The notes: generated by a model not told the origin, from the letters alone. DNA of 64,000 nucleotides from Glycomyces xiaoerkulensis (GCF_002798405.1 NZ_PGGV01000027.1:62001-126000), one strand, 5' to 3'. Positions 15,498-27,138 are shown, counted from the stretch's first letter. Program-made: numbers and translations.

Positions 15498-18274
15498 GCG
15501 GCGGCCTCAGACCGGCCCTGCGCATCGCCCGCCGAGAGGCCATGCGCCACAAGGGCCGGTCGATCCTCTCGATCACGCTGCTAGGACTGCCGCTGCTGGG
15601 CACCTCCCTGGCCGCCAGCGCCTTCGACAGCACCGAACTCACCCCCTACGAGGAGGTCGAGCAGCTCACCGGCGACGCCGACGCCTACGTCGAGGCCAAC
15701 TCGGACGGGCCGGTGACCCAGCGGACCTGGACCGGCCGCTACCCCCAGGCCGAACGGTACGGAGCGGGCGACGACTCGGGTCCGGCGACCGCCGGCGAGC
15801 TGCTCGAGGCGCTCCCCGAGGGCGCCCGCGCCGTCCCCTTCAACGAGCAGTTGCCCGGACGGTCCATGATGATCGCGACCCCGGACGGCATCGGCGCTGC
15901 GGAGTTCCTCGACTACGACCTGTCCAACCCGCTCTACGAGACGGGGAATCTGCTCACCGTCGAGGGCCGCGCCCCCGGCTCCGGCGAGGTCGCCCTCAGC
16001 GTGGATCTGGCCCGGAACCTCGACGCGGGCACGGGCGACCGGCTCGCGGTCCGCGAGGACGAGGAATGGGTCGACTACGAGGTGGTCGGCCTCGTCGAGC
16101 GCCCCAGCAGGCTGCGGGCCGACTTCGCCGTCAGCCCCGACCTGGGCTCGAGCGACGGCCTCGCGTCCTGGCTGGTGTCGGTGCCCGGGGAGCTGACCGC
16201 CGAGGACGCGCGGGCGCTCAACGACCTCGGGCTGGTCGTCTGGTCGAGCGAGATGGCGCGGAACCCGCCCACTTCGCCCCCGCCGCAGGAGACGGGCGGA
16301 CCGGACGCCGACGCGGTCGCCATCGCCGCGCTGCTGGTCACCCTGGTCGTCCTGGAGGTGGTGCTGCTGGCCGGCCCGGCCTTCGCCATCAGCGTCAAGC
16401 AGCGCGCCCGGGAGTTCGCGATCATGAGCGCCGCCGGCGCGAGCCCGGCGCATCTGCGGCGCACCGTGCTGGCCGGCGGCCTGCTGTTCGGTGTCGTCGC
16501 CGCCGTGATCGGGATCGGGCTCGGCCTCCTCATCGCCCGGGCGGCGCTGCCGCTGTTCGAGCTGGCGGTCGGCCACCGCGCCGCCTCGTTCGGAGTATGG
16601 CCGGCGCTGCAGGCGGCCGTCGCCGCCTTCGCGGTCGTCACCGGCCTGCTGTCGGCGCTGGCGGCCGCGATCTCCGCCTCCCGGGTGAACGTGGTGGCCG
16701 CGCTGGCCGGGCGTCGGCCGCGGCCGCGGGCGAGGAAGCGGTGGGTGTTCCTCGGCCTCGGCCTGGTGGCGCTCGGTGCGGCCGCCGGGGCAGCCGGAGT
16801 GCTCGCCCGGTCCACGATCGGCATGGTCGTGGGGCTGGCGGCGCTGCAACTGGGGCTGGTGTGCTGCACCCCGGGGCTGGTGGCGGCGGTCTCCCGGCTG
16901 GGGCGGCGGCTGGCCCTGGCCCCGCGGATCGCGCTGCGCGAGACCGGACGCAATCGCAGTGCCGCCGCACCGGCGGTCGCCGCGATCATGGCCGTGGTGG
17001 CCGGAGGCATCGCGATCACCATGTGGACGGTCAGCGACGCGCAGCGCTACGACGGCGGTACTTCGCTGACCAGCCCGCCCACCGGCGGGATGAGTCTCTC
17101 GGTCTCCGCCGCCCGGGACGGGGACGGCGGCTTCCGGGCCACTCCCGAGCAGGTCGAGGCGGCCGCCGGGGAGGTGCGCGCGATCGTTGAGGGGCAACTG
17201 GACGGAGCCGAACTGCACGAGTTCGGCAGGATCACCGACTGCGGCCGGGTCGGGTTCCGCTGCCGGATCGAGGTGCCGCGGCCCGCCGACCTGGTGTGCC
17301 CCTACGATGACCGCGCTGCGCAGCGTCAACTGAACGAGTCCGAGCAGCGCGAGGCGGTCGCCGACGACCGCTGCACCCTGACCGCCGGCGATCCGCACCG
17401 GAGTACGTTCGGTTCCCTGGTGTCCGACGACCCGGACGTGATCGGCGCGTACCTCGGCCTCGACGGCGAAGCCTTGGACGCGGCCGTGGCGCACTTGGAG
17501 GCGGGCGGCGTCATAGTCGGCGATCCGTTGCTGGTGCGCGAGGACGGCACCGCGACCGTGGAGCGGACGCTGACGCCCGTGGAAGGCGAGGGCGAGGCGG
17601 AGACCGCCGAGTTCCCGTTCCCGGCGACGGCGTCGCAGTCGCCTCGGCTCGGCCGCTTCGAGGTGGTGTTCGGGACCGCCGCAGCCGCCGAGCTGGGCGA
17701 AGTCCCGGGCGAGCGGCTGGACCGGGACTTCCTGGTGCTGGCCGATTCGGAGGTCACCGGCGCCGACATCGAGTCGATGCATGCCTCGTTCCTGGGGGCC
17801 GGGTACAACGACCCCTCCAGCGACGTGCACGCCAGTGCCTACCGGCCCCTGGAGGGATTGTCGGTCGAGGTCGTCACGTCGTGGGTGACCGCGGCGATCA
17901 CCGGCGTGGTCGCGCTCGGCGCGACCGCGGTCGCGACCGGGCTGGTGATCACCGAGACGCGCCGCGACCTGGCCACGCTCGGCGCGGTGGGGGCGACCCC
18001 CGGGCTGCGGCGGCGGCTGTCGATGTGGCAGGCGGCGGTGATCTCGCTGCTGGGTGCGACCCTGGGCACCGCCGTGGGCCTGGCGAGCTACGGCGGGATC
18101 GCGGCGGCGATGAACCAGGGGCTGCGGTGGCAGTATCCGCTGGAGAACCTGCACGGATTCGACCTGCCGTGGCCGAACCTGGCGCTCACGCTGCTGGCGG
18201 TGCCGGCGATCGCGATGGCCGGGGCGGCCCTGTTCACCCGGTCCCGTCTACCGGCGGAGCGGCGGATCACCTGA
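15494..18274 (+). CDS. FtsX-like ABC transporter permease
   Basis: The 926-residue permease has an N-terminal transmembrane segment (about 18-38), a first extracytoplasmic domain (about 45-270), then a group of segments (about 272-510). A second extracytoplasmic domain follows (about 515-790) and a last group of three segments (about 797-915). This is the duplicated MacB/FtsX layout (FtsX repeats at about 280-400 and 795-920). The second outer domain has several Cys residues (CGRVGFRCRIEVP and VCPYDD) that may form disulfides. It is translationally coupled to the ATPase and controlled with it by PadR. Confidence 0.93.
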   Translation: MSGGLRPALRIARREAMRHKGRSILSITLLGLPLLGTSLAASAFDSTELTPYEEVEQLTGDADAYVEANSDGPVTQRTWTGRYPQAERYGAGDDSGPATAGELLEALPEGARAVPFNEQLPGRSMMIATPDGIGAAEFLDYDLSNPLYETGNLLTVEGRAPGSGEVALSVDLARNLDAGTGDRLAVREDEEWVDYEVVGLVERPSRLRADFAVSPDLGSSDGLASWLVSVPGELTAEDARALNDLGLVVWSSEMARNPPTSPPPQETGGPDADAVAIAALLVTLVVLEVVLLAGPAFAISVKQRAREFAIMSAAGASPAHLRRTVLAGGLLFGVVAAVIGIGLGLLIARAALPLFELAVGHRAASFGVWPALQAAVAAFAVVTGLLSALAAAISASRVNVVAALAGRRPRPRARKRWVFLGLGLVALGAAAGAAGVLARSTIGMVVGLAALQLGLVCCTPGLVAAVSRLGRRLALAPRIALRETGRNRSAAAPAVAAIMAVVAGGIAITMWTVSDAQRYDGGTSLTSPPTGGMSLSVSAARDGDGGFRATPEQVEAAAGEVRAIVEGQLDGAELHEFGRITDCGRVGFRCRIEVPRPADLVCPYDDRAAQRQLNESEQREAVADDRCTLTAGDPHRSTFGSLVSDDPDVIGAYLGLDGEALDAAVAHLEAGGVIVGDPLLVREDGTATVERTLTPVEGEGEAETAEFPFPATASQSPRLGRFEVVFGTAAAAELGEVPGERLDRDFLVLADSEVTGADIESMHASFLGAGYNDPSSDVHASAYRPLEGLSVEVVTSWVTAAITGVVALGATAVATGLVITETRRDLATLGAVGATPGLRRRLSMWQAAVISLLGATLGTAVGLASYGGIAAAMNQGLRWQYPLENLHGFDLPWPNLALTLLAVPAIAMAGAALFTRSRLPAERRIT

Positions 18275-18306
18275 GCACCGGTGGTCGGCGCCGACCCAAC
18301 CCTCGT

Positions 18307-19203
18307 TCAGGCTCCGGCCGGGGTGCCGGCGGCCGGCACGCCGCCGCCGGGCATGGTGAGGATCTCGGCGCCGTCCTCGGTGACCAGCAGCGTGTGCTCG
18401 AACTGGGCCGACCATCTGCGGTCGCGGGTCACCGCCGTCCAGCCGTCGTCCCACATCTCCGGGTCGGCGGTCCCGAGGTTGATCATCGGCTCGATGGTGA
18501 AGGTCATGCCCGTCTCGATAACCGTCTCCAGGCGAGGGTCGTCGTAGTGCGGCACGTAGAGCCCCGAGTGGAAGGCGGTGCCGATGCCGTGGCCGGTGAA
18601 CTGGCGGACCACGCCGTAGCCGAACCGGGAGGCGTAGGCCTCGATGACGCGGCCGACGGCGTTGAGCGGACGGCCCGGCTTGACGGCCTTGATCGCGCGC
18701 ATGGTCGCCCGCCAGGTGCGCTCCACCAGCAGCCGCGCCTCTTCGGAGACGTCGCCGGCCAGGAACGTGGCGTTGCAGTCGCCGTGGACCCCGCCGATGA
18801 AGCCGGTGATGTCGATGTTGACGATGTCCCCGTCGGCGACCACCGTGGAGTCGGGGATGCCGTGGCAGATGACCTCGTTGATCGAGGTGCAGCACGACTT
18901 CGGGAAGCCCTTGTACCCCAGGGTGGACGGATAGGCGCCGTGGTCGCACAGGTACTCGTGGACGATCCGGTCGAGCTCGTCGGTGGTCACACCCGGGGCG
19001 ACGGCCTTGCCGACCTCGACCAGCGCGTCGGCGGCGAGCCGGCCGGCGACGCGCATCCGCTCGATGGTCTCGGCGTCCTTGACCTCGGAACCCCGGTACG
19101 GGCGCGGAGCCGGTCGGTCGACGTATTCGGGCCGCTCGATCGACTCGGGCACCGCCCGGCGCGGGCTCTGCTTTCCTGGACGCAAAAGGGGACGATCGCT
19201 CAT
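18307..19203 (-). CDS. map: Type I methionine aminopeptidase
   Basis: The enzyme removes N-terminal Met from new proteins using a two-metal centre. The 298-residue protein has the type I fold with metal ligands visible in [14 protein letters not shown] (two Asp), GHGIG (His), TIEPM (Glu) and FEHT (Glu). Residues 1-45 are a Pro/Arg-rich extension containing [10 protein letters not shown], as in actinobacterial MetAP isoforms. The ATG at 19203 has GGAG close upstream. It is a single gene convergent with the ABC permease. Confidence 0.97.
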   Translation of the reverse strand: MSDRPLLRPGKQSPRRAVPESIERPEYVDRPAPRPYRGSEVKDAETIERMRVAGRLAADALVEVGKAVAPGVTTDELDRIVHEYLCDHGAYPSTLGYKGFPKSCCTSINEVICHGIPDSTVVADGDIVNIDITGFIGGVHGDCNATFLAGDVSEEARLLVERTWRATMRAIKAVKPGRPLNAVGRVIEAYASRFGYGVVRQFTGHGIGTAFHSGLYVPHYDDPRLETVIETGMTFTIEPMINLGTADPEMWDDGWTAVTRDRRWSAQFEHTLLVTEDGAEILTMPGGGVPAAGTPAGA

Positions 19204-19379
19204 CGCTCCAGCCTAACGTCCGGCTTTGTCCGGTCCCGGCGAGTGCAACACCGTTGCCGAACCGAGGCCGGAAAAACTCTTGCGCTGCGCGCCCGTTCGC
19301 AGGATGCTGAGGGTTGCCGGTACCGGATCCTCCGACGTCTCCTGACCGAGTCGGCGCGGGGCGCGGCTCCCGTGGCGGT

Positions 19380-19401
19380 TCCGCGGCCTCCGGGCCGCGG
19401 A
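19380..19401. terminator. Hairpin in the gap before map
   Basis: TCCGCGGCC (19380-19388) pairs with GGCCGCGGA (19393-19401) around a 4-nt loop. It lies 100 bp after the stop of the minus-strand membrane protein gene and is the only clear element in the 299-bp gap 19204-19502. The map promoter should also be in this gap but no consensus was found. Confidence 0.5.
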
Positions 19402-19502
19402 GTACGACACCTCCCGCGGTCGAGCGCCCCGCCCGTCCAACCCGGGCGCAAGCGGCAGTCGCCCCGCGCCGGCTCACAGCCGCGACCGAGCCTCGCGCCC
19501 GC

Positions 19503-20027
19503 TCAGGCGGTCTCGAGCGTTTTGGTCTCGTCGTCGTCGCCCGGCGCCGGTTCGGGCCGCTCGGTGACGGCGTCCTGGGACATCCGCTCCCAGAGCATGC
19601 CGCCGGAGTGCGCCAGGGCGCCGAGCAGGCTGGGCAGGAACGGCAGGATCCAGTCGGCCAGGAAGCCCTGGTGCGGCATGTTGAGCACGAAGATCGCCGA
19701 GCCGGCGCACAGCAGCCCCTGGAGGGTGCCGCGCCAGGCGGCGCGGGTGCCGTCGGCGACGGCGGCGCGGCGCTCGGCGGTCGGGTCGTGGAACTTCGTC
19801 AGCCCCGCGGTGTCGCGGCGCCCCAGGTAGCCGCCGACGACGATCTGGACGGCGCTGCCGGAGACGACGGCGGCGACGAGGCTGTTCTTGGTGACCACGT
19901 AGAGCAGGGCGAACAGGAGGCCACCGCCGAGGACGGTGAGGGCGGCCCTGATCCAGTCGGTCTTGTCTCCGGGATACCAGTAGTACTTGGTGACCCCTTC
20001 GGATACCTGTCGGACGATCTTCCCCAT
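19503..20027 (-). CDS. Integral membrane protein of unknown function
   Basis: The ATG at 20027 was chosen because AAGGGGGAG precedes it by 8 nt; the longer frame to 20432 runs into unrelated sequence. The 174-residue product has four hydrophobic segments (about 28-48, 50-70, 98-118 and 122-142) and a charged C-terminus rich in Asp/Glu. The N-terminus contains VTKYYWYPGDKTDW, seen as a conserved-looking block without a family name I can assign. No transport or enzyme motif is visible. Stands alone between ispG and map on the minus strand. Confidence 0.75.
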   Translation of the reverse strand: MGKIVRQVSEGVTKYYWYPGDKTDWIRAALTVLGGGLLFALLYVVTKNSLVAAVVSGSAVQIVVGGYLGRRDTAGLTKFHDPTAERRAAVADGTRAAWRGTLQGLLCAGSAIFVLNMPHQGFLADWILPFLPSLLGALAHSGGMLWERMSQDAVTERPEPAPGDDDETKTLETA

Positions 20028-20250
20028 GGCGGTGGCTCCCCCTTCGCGGGCGACTGGGACGGAACTCATTATCAGGTGTCGGGGCCGGGCGGCACACCGA
20101 TTCCCCGGAGTCGATTTTATGCCATCTGGTGCTGAAAGTTCCGAGTGTCGGTTTTTCGCGGACGATGTGTCCCCGCTACCTGCGCTCGCGTACCAGCGTA
20201 ATAACGGACGGTATCGTCGTAAGTCGTGCATCCGACAGTCCGACCGGAGG

Positions 20251-21426
<1,176 letters not shown>

Positions 21427-21455
21427 GGGCCTGGTCTCCCCCTCCTCGAGGCGGG

Positions 21456-22715
21456 CTAGTTGAAGATGGTGATGGGATTGACGATGTCAGCGGTGATCGT
21501 CAACAGCATGAAGCCGCCCAACAGGATGATCACAGCGTAAGTCAACGGCATGAGCTTCAGGTAGTCGACACGGCCGGGGTCGGGCCTGCCGCGCTTCGCG
21601 GCCAGCCACGACCGGACCCGCTCGAACCAGGCGATGGCGAGGTGCCCGCCGTCCATCGGCAGCAGCGGCAGCAGGTTGAACACCCCGATGAAGTAGTTCA
21701 GGACCACCAGCAGCATGAAGAACATGGCCCACTGGTCGTACTGGACCATCTCGCCGCCGAGCCGGGAGGCGCCGACGACGCTGACCGGGGTGTCGTCGGC
21801 GCGCTCGGCACCCATGATCGAATCCCACAGCGGCGGGATCTTCGACGGCAGCTTGCCGAGCGCGATGAAGGTCTCACGGAACATGTCGCCGGTGTAGACG
21901 AGGGTGTCGCCGACGCCCTGGACCGGCCCGGAGACCATGACCGGGTCGATGCTCGGGTCGAGGTAGGGGGTGACGCCGATGCGGGCGACGGTCTCGGTGG
22001 TGCCGTCGGCCAGCTCCTGCTCGGCGGAGTAGGGTTCGATCTCGAACTCGTGGGTCCGCTCGCCGCGCTCGACGGCGACCTCGACCGGCTCGCCGGGGGT
22101 GAGGTCCGAGACCCGTTCGACCAGGGAATCCCAGTCGGTGACGGCCGAACCGCCCACGCCGACGATCTCGTCGCCGTTCTGCATCCCGGCCTCGGAGGCC
22201 GGGCCCGGCCGGTCGGAGGCCGAGCAGGTGAAGTCCGCGTCGGCGTCCTCGGGTGGGATGCATTCGGCGACGTCGACGGTGGCGGTCTCCTGGGAGTGCT
22301 GGTAAGAGTCGGCCCAGGCGGGGTTGGTGACCCCGACGAAGGACACCAGGACCCACAGCACCGCGAACGCCAGGATGAAGTGGGTCACCGAGCCGGCGGC
22401 GAGGACGATCGTGCGCTGCCACAGCGGCTTGCGCCAGAAGACCCGCTTCTGGTCCTTCTGGTCGAGATCCTCCTCCTCTTCCTCCAGCGGGGTCATGCCG
22501 ACGATCTTCACGAATCCGCCCAGCGGGATGCCCTTGAGGCCGTATTCGGTCTCGCCGCGGCGGAACGACCACAGCGTGGGGCCGAAGCCCACGAAGTACC
22601 GCGTGACCTTCATCCGGAACGCCTTGGCGGTGAGCATGTGGCCGAATTCGTGCAGGCTCACTGAGATGAGGATCGCCAGCGCGAACAGGATGATCCCGGT
22701 GGTGTAGGCCAGCAA
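21456..22715 (-). CDS. rseP: Site-2 protease (M50 family), RseP-like
   Basis: The 419-residue membrane protease has the zinc motif HEFGH at residues 22-26 in the first transmembrane segment and the third ligand in LLPMDGGH near residue 355. One PDZ-like domain lies between (about 175-240). Transmembrane segments are seen at about 5-25, 107-127, 332-352 and 388-408. Such enzymes cut anti-sigma factors and other membrane proteins inside the bilayer. The start is TTG 22715 with AAGGAG 7 nt upstream. An acidic loop ([13 protein letters not shown]) follows the first segment. Located between dxr and ispG, the conserved actinobacterial order. Confidence 0.94.
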   Translation of the reverse strand: MLAYTTGIILFALAILISVSLHEFGHMLTAKAFRMKVTRYFVGFGPTLWSFRRGETEYGLKGIPLGGFVKIVGMTPLEEEEEDLDQKDQKRVFWRKPLWQRTIVLAAGSVTHFILAFAVLWVLVSFVGVTNPAWADSYQHSQETATVDVAECIPPEDADADFTCSASDRPGPASEAGMQNGDEIVGVGGSAVTDWDSLVERVSDLTPGEPVEVAVERGERTHEFEIEPYSAEQELADGTTETVARIGVTPYLDPSIDPVMVSGPVQGVGDTLVYTGDMFRETFIALGKLPSKIPPLWDSIMGAERADDTPVSVVGASRLGGEMVQYDQWAMFFMLLVVLNYFIGVFNLLPLLPMDGGHLAIAWFERVRSWLAAKRGRPDPGRVDYLKLMPLTYAVIILLGGFMLLTITADIVNPITIFN

Positions 22716-22728
22716 GGCGTGACTCCTT

Positions 22729-23952
22729 CTATCGCTCCGACGCGTCCAACACTATCTGGCGGGCGCTCGAGCGCGCCCAGTTCTCGGCTTCCAGTACGTC
22801 TGCGACGCTTCCGGGCGGGCCGAATTCGGGGGCGGCCTCGAGGACGGCCGCCACGGTGTCGACGATGCCGAGGAAGGGCAGCCGCGCCCCGCGGAAGGCG
22901 GCGACGGCCTCCTCGTTGGCGGCGTTGTAGACCGCCGGGAGTACGCCGCCGGCCCTGCCGGCCGCCTTGGCGAGCTCGACGGCGGGGAAGGCGGTGTGGT
23001 CGAGCGGTTCGAAGTGCCAGTCGCACGCCCGGGTCCAGTCGACCGGTGCGGCCGCTCCGGGGACGCGGTCGGGCCAGGCGAGCGCGTGGGAGATGGGCAG
23101 GCGCATGTCGGGCGGGGAGGCCTGGGCGATGGTGGAGCCGTCGGTGAACTCGACCATGGAGTGGACCACCGACTGGGGGTGGACGACGACCTCGAGTCGG
23201 TCGTAGTCGACGCCGAACAGCTCGTGGGCCTCGATGATCTCCAGGGACTTGTTCACCATGGTGGCGGAGTTGATGGTGACGACCGGTCCCATGTCCCAGG
23301 TGGGGTGGGCGAGCGCGTCGTCGAGCGTGACGTCCGCGAGGCGGTCGCGGGTCCGGCCGCGGAACGGGCCGCCGGAGGCGGTCAGCACGAGTTTGGCGAC
23401 CCGGTCGCCGGCGCCCGAGCGCAGGCACTGGGCGAGCGCGGAGTGCTCGGAGTCGACCGGGGTGATCTGTCCGGGTTCGGCGATTTCGCGGACCAGTGGG
23501 CCGCCCGCCACCAGCGACTCCTTGTTGGCGAGGGCGACCCGGCGGCCGGCCTTCAGGGCGGCGAGGGTGGGTTCGAGGCCGATGGAGCCGTCCATGGCGT
23601 TCAGGACCGTGTCGGCCGGCCAGGCGGCGAGTTCGGTCATGGCCGAGCGTCCGCCGATGATCTTCGGGATCCGGGTGTCGCCGGTGGACCAGCCCCGTTT
23701 GGTGGCGGCGGCGAACAGGCGCAGTTGGACGTCCTCCACGGCGGTGGCGTCGGCTACGGCGACGGCCTCGACTTCCAGTTCGACCGCCTGCTCGGCGAGG
23801 AGGGCGGGCCGGGAGCCGCCGGCGCCGAGGGCGGCGACGCGGAACCGGTCGGGGTCGGCGCGGACGATGTCGATGGCCTGGGTGCCGATGGAGCCGGTGG
23901 AGCCCAGCAGCACGATCTCGCGTTGGTCTGTCACGGGGTCATTGTCCAGCAC
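22729..23952 (-). CDS. dxr: 1-deoxy-D-xylulose-5-phosphate reductoisomerase
   Basis: Dxr (IspC) converts DXP to MEP with NADPH, the first committed step of the pathway. The 407-residue protein has the NADPH motif [12 protein letters not shown], the catalytic/metal region [12 protein letters not shown] with PVDSEHSAL, and the ASGGPFRGR substrate loop. The conserved HPTWDMG and [12 protein letters not shown] blocks are also present. The GTG start at 23952 lies 6 bp after the purU stop; an internal GTG at 23934 is an equally possible start. It is followed by rseP and ispG. Confidence 0.97.
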   Translation of the reverse strand: MLDNDPVTDQREIVLLGSTGSIGTQAIDIVRADPDRFRVAALGAGGSRPALLAEQAVELEVEAVAVADATAVEDVQLRLFAAATKRGWSTGDTRIPKIIGGRSAMTELAAWPADTVLNAMDGSIGLEPTLAALKAGRRVALANKESLVAGGPLVREIAEPGQITPVDSEHSALAQCLRSGAGDRVAKLVLTASGGPFRGRTRDRLADVTLDDALAHPTWDMGPVVTINSATMVNKSLEIIEAHELFGVDYDRLEVVVHPQSVVHSMVEFTDGSTIAQASPPDMRLPISHALAWPDRVPGAAAPVDWTRACDWHFEPLDHTAFPAVELAKAAGRAGGVLPAVYNAANEEAVAAFRGARLPFLGIVDTVAAVLEAAPEFGPPGSVADVLEAENWARSSARQIVLDASER

Positions 23953-23958
23953 GGGGTG

Positions 23959-24804
23959 CTATCGGAAAACCACCGTCTTGGTGCCGTTGAGGAGTATGCG
24001 TTGGTCCAGGTGGGCGGCCAGGCCGCGGGCGAGGCAGGTCGATTCCAGGTCGCGGCCGGCGGCGACCAGGTCCTGGGGGCTCATCGAGTGGTCGACGCGG
24101 GCGACCTCCTGGTCGATGATGGGGCCTTCGTCGAGGTCGGCGGTCACGTAGTGGCAGGTGGCGCCGATGAGTTTGACGCCGCGCTCGTGGGCCTGGTGGT
24201 AGGGTCTGGCGCCCTTGAAGCTGGGCAGGAACGAGTGGTGGATGTTGAGGATGCGGCCGGGCAGCTTGGCGCAGAATTCGCGCGAGAGGATCTGCATGTA
24301 GCGGGCCAGGACGACCACGTCGATGCGTTCGGACTGGACGAGGTCGAGCAGCCGCTGCTCTTGGGAGGCCTTGCCTTCGGGGCCGACCGGCAGGTGGTGG
24401 AACGGCACGCCGGAGGAGGCGGCGAGATCGGCCCAGTCGGGGTGGTTGGAGACCACGGCGGCGGCCTCGCCGTGGAGGGCGCCGATGCGGAAGCGGTAGA
24501 GCAGGTCGTTGAGGCAGTGGCCCTGCTTGGAGGCCATCAGGAGCACCCGCGGCTTGACGGCGCGGTCGTGGAGGTGCCAGTCCATGTCGAATTCGCGGGC
24601 GACCTCGGCGAAGCCCACGGCCAGTTCGTTGTGCGTCGATTCGCTGACGAACGCCACCCGCATGAAGAACCGGCCCGAGCCGTGTTCGGAGAACTGCTGG
24701 GAGTCCTCGATGTTGGCGTTCCGGCGGGTCAGGAAGCCCGAGACGGCGTAGACGATGCCGAGGCGGTCGGGGCAGGAGAGCGTGAGTACGAACTGGCTGG
24801 ACAC
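23959..24804 (-). CDS. purU: Formyltetrahydrofolate deformylase
   Basis: PurU hydrolyses 10-formyl-THF to THF and formate, balancing one-carbon units. The 281-residue protein has an N-terminal ACT domain (about 1-85, SCPDRLGIVYAVSGFLTRRNANI) and a formyltransferase-type catalytic domain (about 90-281). The latter carries the NIHHSFLPSF motif (catalytic His) and ADLDEGPIIDQ (catalytic Asp). GTG start at 24804. It lies between a sugar importer operon and dxr; a strong terminator separates it from the importer, and it may be co-transcribed with dxr. Confidence 0.96.
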   Translation of the reverse strand: MSSQFVLTLSCPDRLGIVYAVSGFLTRRNANIEDSQQFSEHGSGRFFMRVAFVSESTHNELAVGFAEVAREFDMDWHLHDRAVKPRVLLMASKQGHCLNDLLYRFRIGALHGEAAAVVSNHPDWADLAASSGVPFHHLPVGPEGKASQEQRLLDLVQSERIDVVVLARYMQILSREFCAKLPGRILNIHHSFLPSFKGARPYHQAHERGVKLIGATCHYVTADLDEGPIIDQEVARVDHSMSPQDLVAAGRDLESTCLARGLAAHLDQRILLNGTKTVVFR

Positions 24805-24840
24805 CGCGCCAATGATACGGGGCGGTCAACCGGTCGACAA

Positions 24841-24868
24841 AGGGGCGGGGCCGGTCGGCCCCGCCCCT
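24841..24868 (-). terminator. Very strong hairpin ending the sugar importer operon
   Basis: AGGGGCGGGGCCG (24841-24853) pairs with CGGCCCCGCCCCT (24856-24868), a 13-bp perfect match. It lies between the stop of the solute-binding protein gene and the purU start. Confidence 0.8.
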
Positions 24869-24880
24869 CAAGCGCTTGCA
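24868..24880. promoter_or_regulatory. LacI-type palindrome CAAGCGCTTG
   Basis: A perfect 10-bp palindrome, CAAGCGCTTG, lies directly after the stop of the solute-binding protein gene. The motif matches the LacI-family consensus core and resembles the sites in the importer promoter (28177-28188) and lyase promoter (54812-54823). Its position downstream of the operon makes a regulatory role doubtful. Confidence 0.3.
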
Positions 24881-24881
24881 T

Positions 24882-26195
24882 TTACTCGCCGATGGCGGCT
24901 TCGGCTTCGGTGACGAACTGCTCGGCGGCCTCGGCGGCGCCCAGCTCGCCTGCGAGCATCGTCTCGCCGATGCGCTTGGCGATGTCGGGGACGTCGGCGG
25001 CGCCGATCGGCGGGACCGGCGGGCCCTGCTCGAGATCGGGGGTGATCTCGGCGAGGAAGTCCGCCGACTGGGCGTCGGCGTCCTCGAGCATCGGCACGAT
25101 CCGCTCGCGCTGCGTCAGGTTTGAGGGCATGCCGCGGTCGGTGAGCATCAGGTCGAGCGACTCTTCGCTGTTGAGCAGGAAGTCGACGAGCTTGCCGGAG
25201 GTCTCGGCGTTGGCGTTGGAGTCCTCGGCGGCGGCGGCCCAGAACATGGCCGGCTTGAGGTACATGCCCTTGTTGGAGAACTCGCTCTCGCCGGGGATGC
25301 GCAGGAGCCGCACTTCGCTGCCGAGCACCTCCGAGATGGCGGAGAGCTGGTTGGTCCAGTACATGGCCATGCCGGCGTCGCCGGTGGCGAAGGGGGCCTG
25401 GTCCTGGCCCGCCGACTCGAATTCGACGATCTCGGCGGCGGTGGCCGAGCCTCCGGAGCCCACGAGCCCGAGCAGGAAGTCGTAGTACTCGGCGAGCACC
25501 TCGGTGTCGAAACCGAGGCCCCCGTCGGGCGAGTACAGACTCTGGCCGTGCTGGCGGGCGAAGATGTTGAACACCGCCTCGTTGTTGACGAAGACCGACT
25601 GGGTGCCGAACTTCCCGGTGGCGTCGTTGATCTCCACGGCGATGTCGACGAAGTCCTGCCAGGTCCAGGTGGTGTCGTCGGGCAGGGGCACGCCGGCCTC
25701 GTCGAACACGGCGGGGTTGGCCATGACGGTCATGGCGTTGACGCCGGTGGCCACCCCGTAGGTCTTGCCGTCGATCTGGCCGCCGCTGAGGGCGCCTTCG
25801 TCGATCTCGGAGAGGTCGACGCCGATGTCCTCCATGGCGGCCAGCGCGCCCTGGCTGGCGTAGTAGCGCAGGTAGCGCTCCTCTTGCTGCATGACGTCGG
25901 GCGAGTTGCCGCCGGAGACGGCCACCGAGAGGTTGTCCCAGTAGCTGCTCCATTCGCCGGGGTTCGGCTTGACGCTGACGCCGTCGTTGGCCGCCTCGAA
26001 GGCGTCGATGATCTGCTGGGTGTATTCGTGGCGCGGGTCCGAGCCCCACCACATGAACTCGATCTCACTGGAGTCCCCACCGCCGCCGTCGTCGCCGCCG
26101 CCGCAGGCTGCGAGCGGGGCCGCGCCGGCCCCGAGCAGGCCCGCCTTGGCGAGCGTTCGGCGGCTGAGCCCTTGTGAGGGGTTGAAAGACTTCAT
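24882..26195 (-). CDS. Sugar ABC transporter solute-binding lipoprotein
   Basis: The 437-residue protein opens with a Tat/lipoprotein signal (LSRRTLAKAGLLGAG then LAACGGG), with the lipidated Cys at about residue 32. The mature part fits the family 1 (MalE/UgpB-type) binding proteins: an early FMWWGSDPRHEYTQQIIDAFEA block and a central TWTWQDFVDIA block. The ATG at 26195 has AAGGA 9 nt upstream. It is the last gene after two permeases, an inverted order compared with most such operons. The sugar is unknown; the shared operator with the pectate lyase suggests plant oligosaccharides (inference). Confidence 0.93.
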   Translation of the reverse strand: MKSFNPSQGLSRRTLAKAGLLGAGAAPLAACGGGDDGGGGDSSEIEFMWWGSDPRHEYTQQIIDAFEAANDGVSVKPNPGEWSSYWDNLSVAVSGGNSPDVMQQEERYLRYYASQGALAAMEDIGVDLSEIDEGALSGGQIDGKTYGVATGVNAMTVMANPAVFDEAGVPLPDDTTWTWQDFVDIAVEINDATGKFGTQSVFVNNEAVFNIFARQHGQSLYSPDGGLGFDTEVLAEYYDFLLGLVGSGGSATAAEIVEFESAGQDQAPFATGDAGMAMYWTNQLSAISEVLGSEVRLLRIPGESEFSNKGMYLKPAMFWAAAAEDSNANAETSGKLVDFLLNSEESLDLMLTDRGMPSNLTQRERIVPMLEDADAQSADFLAEITPDLEQGPPVPPIGAADVPDIAKRIGETMLAGELGAAEAAEQFVTEAEAAIGE

Positions 26196-26241
26196 AAGCC
26201 CGATCCTTTCGATTCGTTGCATTCGTGCGATTCGTTTCCGG

Positions 26242-27138
26242 TTATTTGATGCCGGTCGTGGCGATGCCTCTGACGAGGTACTTCTGGCCGGCCAGGAAGA
26301 ACCCGAAGATGGGTCCGATCGCCACGATCGACATGGCGAACAGGGCGCCCCAGTTCGTCTGGCCCTGCGAGTCCATGAACCATCGCAGCGCCAGTGGAAC
26401 GGTGCGCATCTCGAGGCTGTTGAGGTAGATCAACTGGGAGTAGAAGTCGTTCCACGTCCAGATGAAGGTGAAGATGGAGGTGGTGGCGAGCGCGGGCATG
26501 CACAGCGGCATCACCACCCGTAGGTAGGTCCCCCAGTAGCTGCAGCCGTCGATCTGGCTGGCCTCGTCGAGTTCCCGCGGCAGTCCGCGGATGAACTGGA
26601 CCATCAGGAAGATGAAGAAGGCGTCCACGGCCAGGAACTTGGGCACGATGAGCGGCCAGAACGTGTCCACCCAGCCCAGGTTGTTGAACAGGATGTACTG
26701 CGGGATGATCACCACGTGGATGGGCAGCATGATCGTCGCCAGCATCACCCCGAACAGCGGCCCCCGCAGCGGGAACTTCAGCCGGGCGAAAGCGTATGCG
26801 GCCATCGAGCAGGAGAGGAGGTTCCCCACGACCGCTCCGGCGACGATCACCATCGAGTTGAAGATGTAGCGGTGGAACGGGTGGGGCGTGCTCGTCCAGC
26901 CGTCGGCGTAGTTGCCCCAGTCCCAGTCGGTGGGGATGAGGCTCGAGTTCGCGAACACCTCGGTGATCGGTTTGAACGAGGCCGAGAGCATCCACAGCAG
27001 CGGGTAGATCATGATCAGCGCGAACGTGATCAGCCCGAGGTGGATGATCAGGCCGCGCACGCCGCTCCAGCCGGAGCCGGGTTCGCGGCGTCGGGAAACC
27101 TGGGTAGCGGGCTCGGGGGCCGCGGTCTTAGTCGCCAT
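26242..27138 (-). CDS. Sugar ABC transporter permease (MalG type)
   Basis: The 298-residue inner-membrane permease has about six transmembrane segments and the EAA loop ELDEASQIDGCSYWGTYLR at about 190-210, which docks to the ATPase. The N-terminus is charged with RRREPGSGW before the first segment (about 29-49). It overlaps the upstream permease gene by 11 bp, so translation is coupled. No ATPase gene is nearby; actinobacteria usually use a shared MsiK-type ATPase for such importers (established for the family, not shown here). Confidence 0.95.
   Translation of the reverse strand: MATKTAAPEPATQVSRRREPGSGWSGVRGLIIHLGLITFALIMIYPLLWMLSASFKPITEVFANSSLIPTDWDWGNYADGWTSTPHPFHRYIFNSMVIVAGAVVGNLLSCSMAAYAFARLKFPLRGPLFGVMLATIMLPIHVVIIPQYILFNNLGWVDTFWPLIVPKFLAVDAFFIFLMVQFIRGLPRELDEASQIDGCSYWGTYLRVVMPLCMPALATTSIFTFIWTWNDFYSQLIYLNSLEMRTVPLALRWFMDSQGQTNWGALFAMSIVAIGPIFGFFLAGQKYLVRGIATTGIK

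Noticed and set aside
20099-20105. Possible second SigR promoter (GGGGAAT on minus strand)
   Set aside because: No GTT at the required 18-nt spacing.
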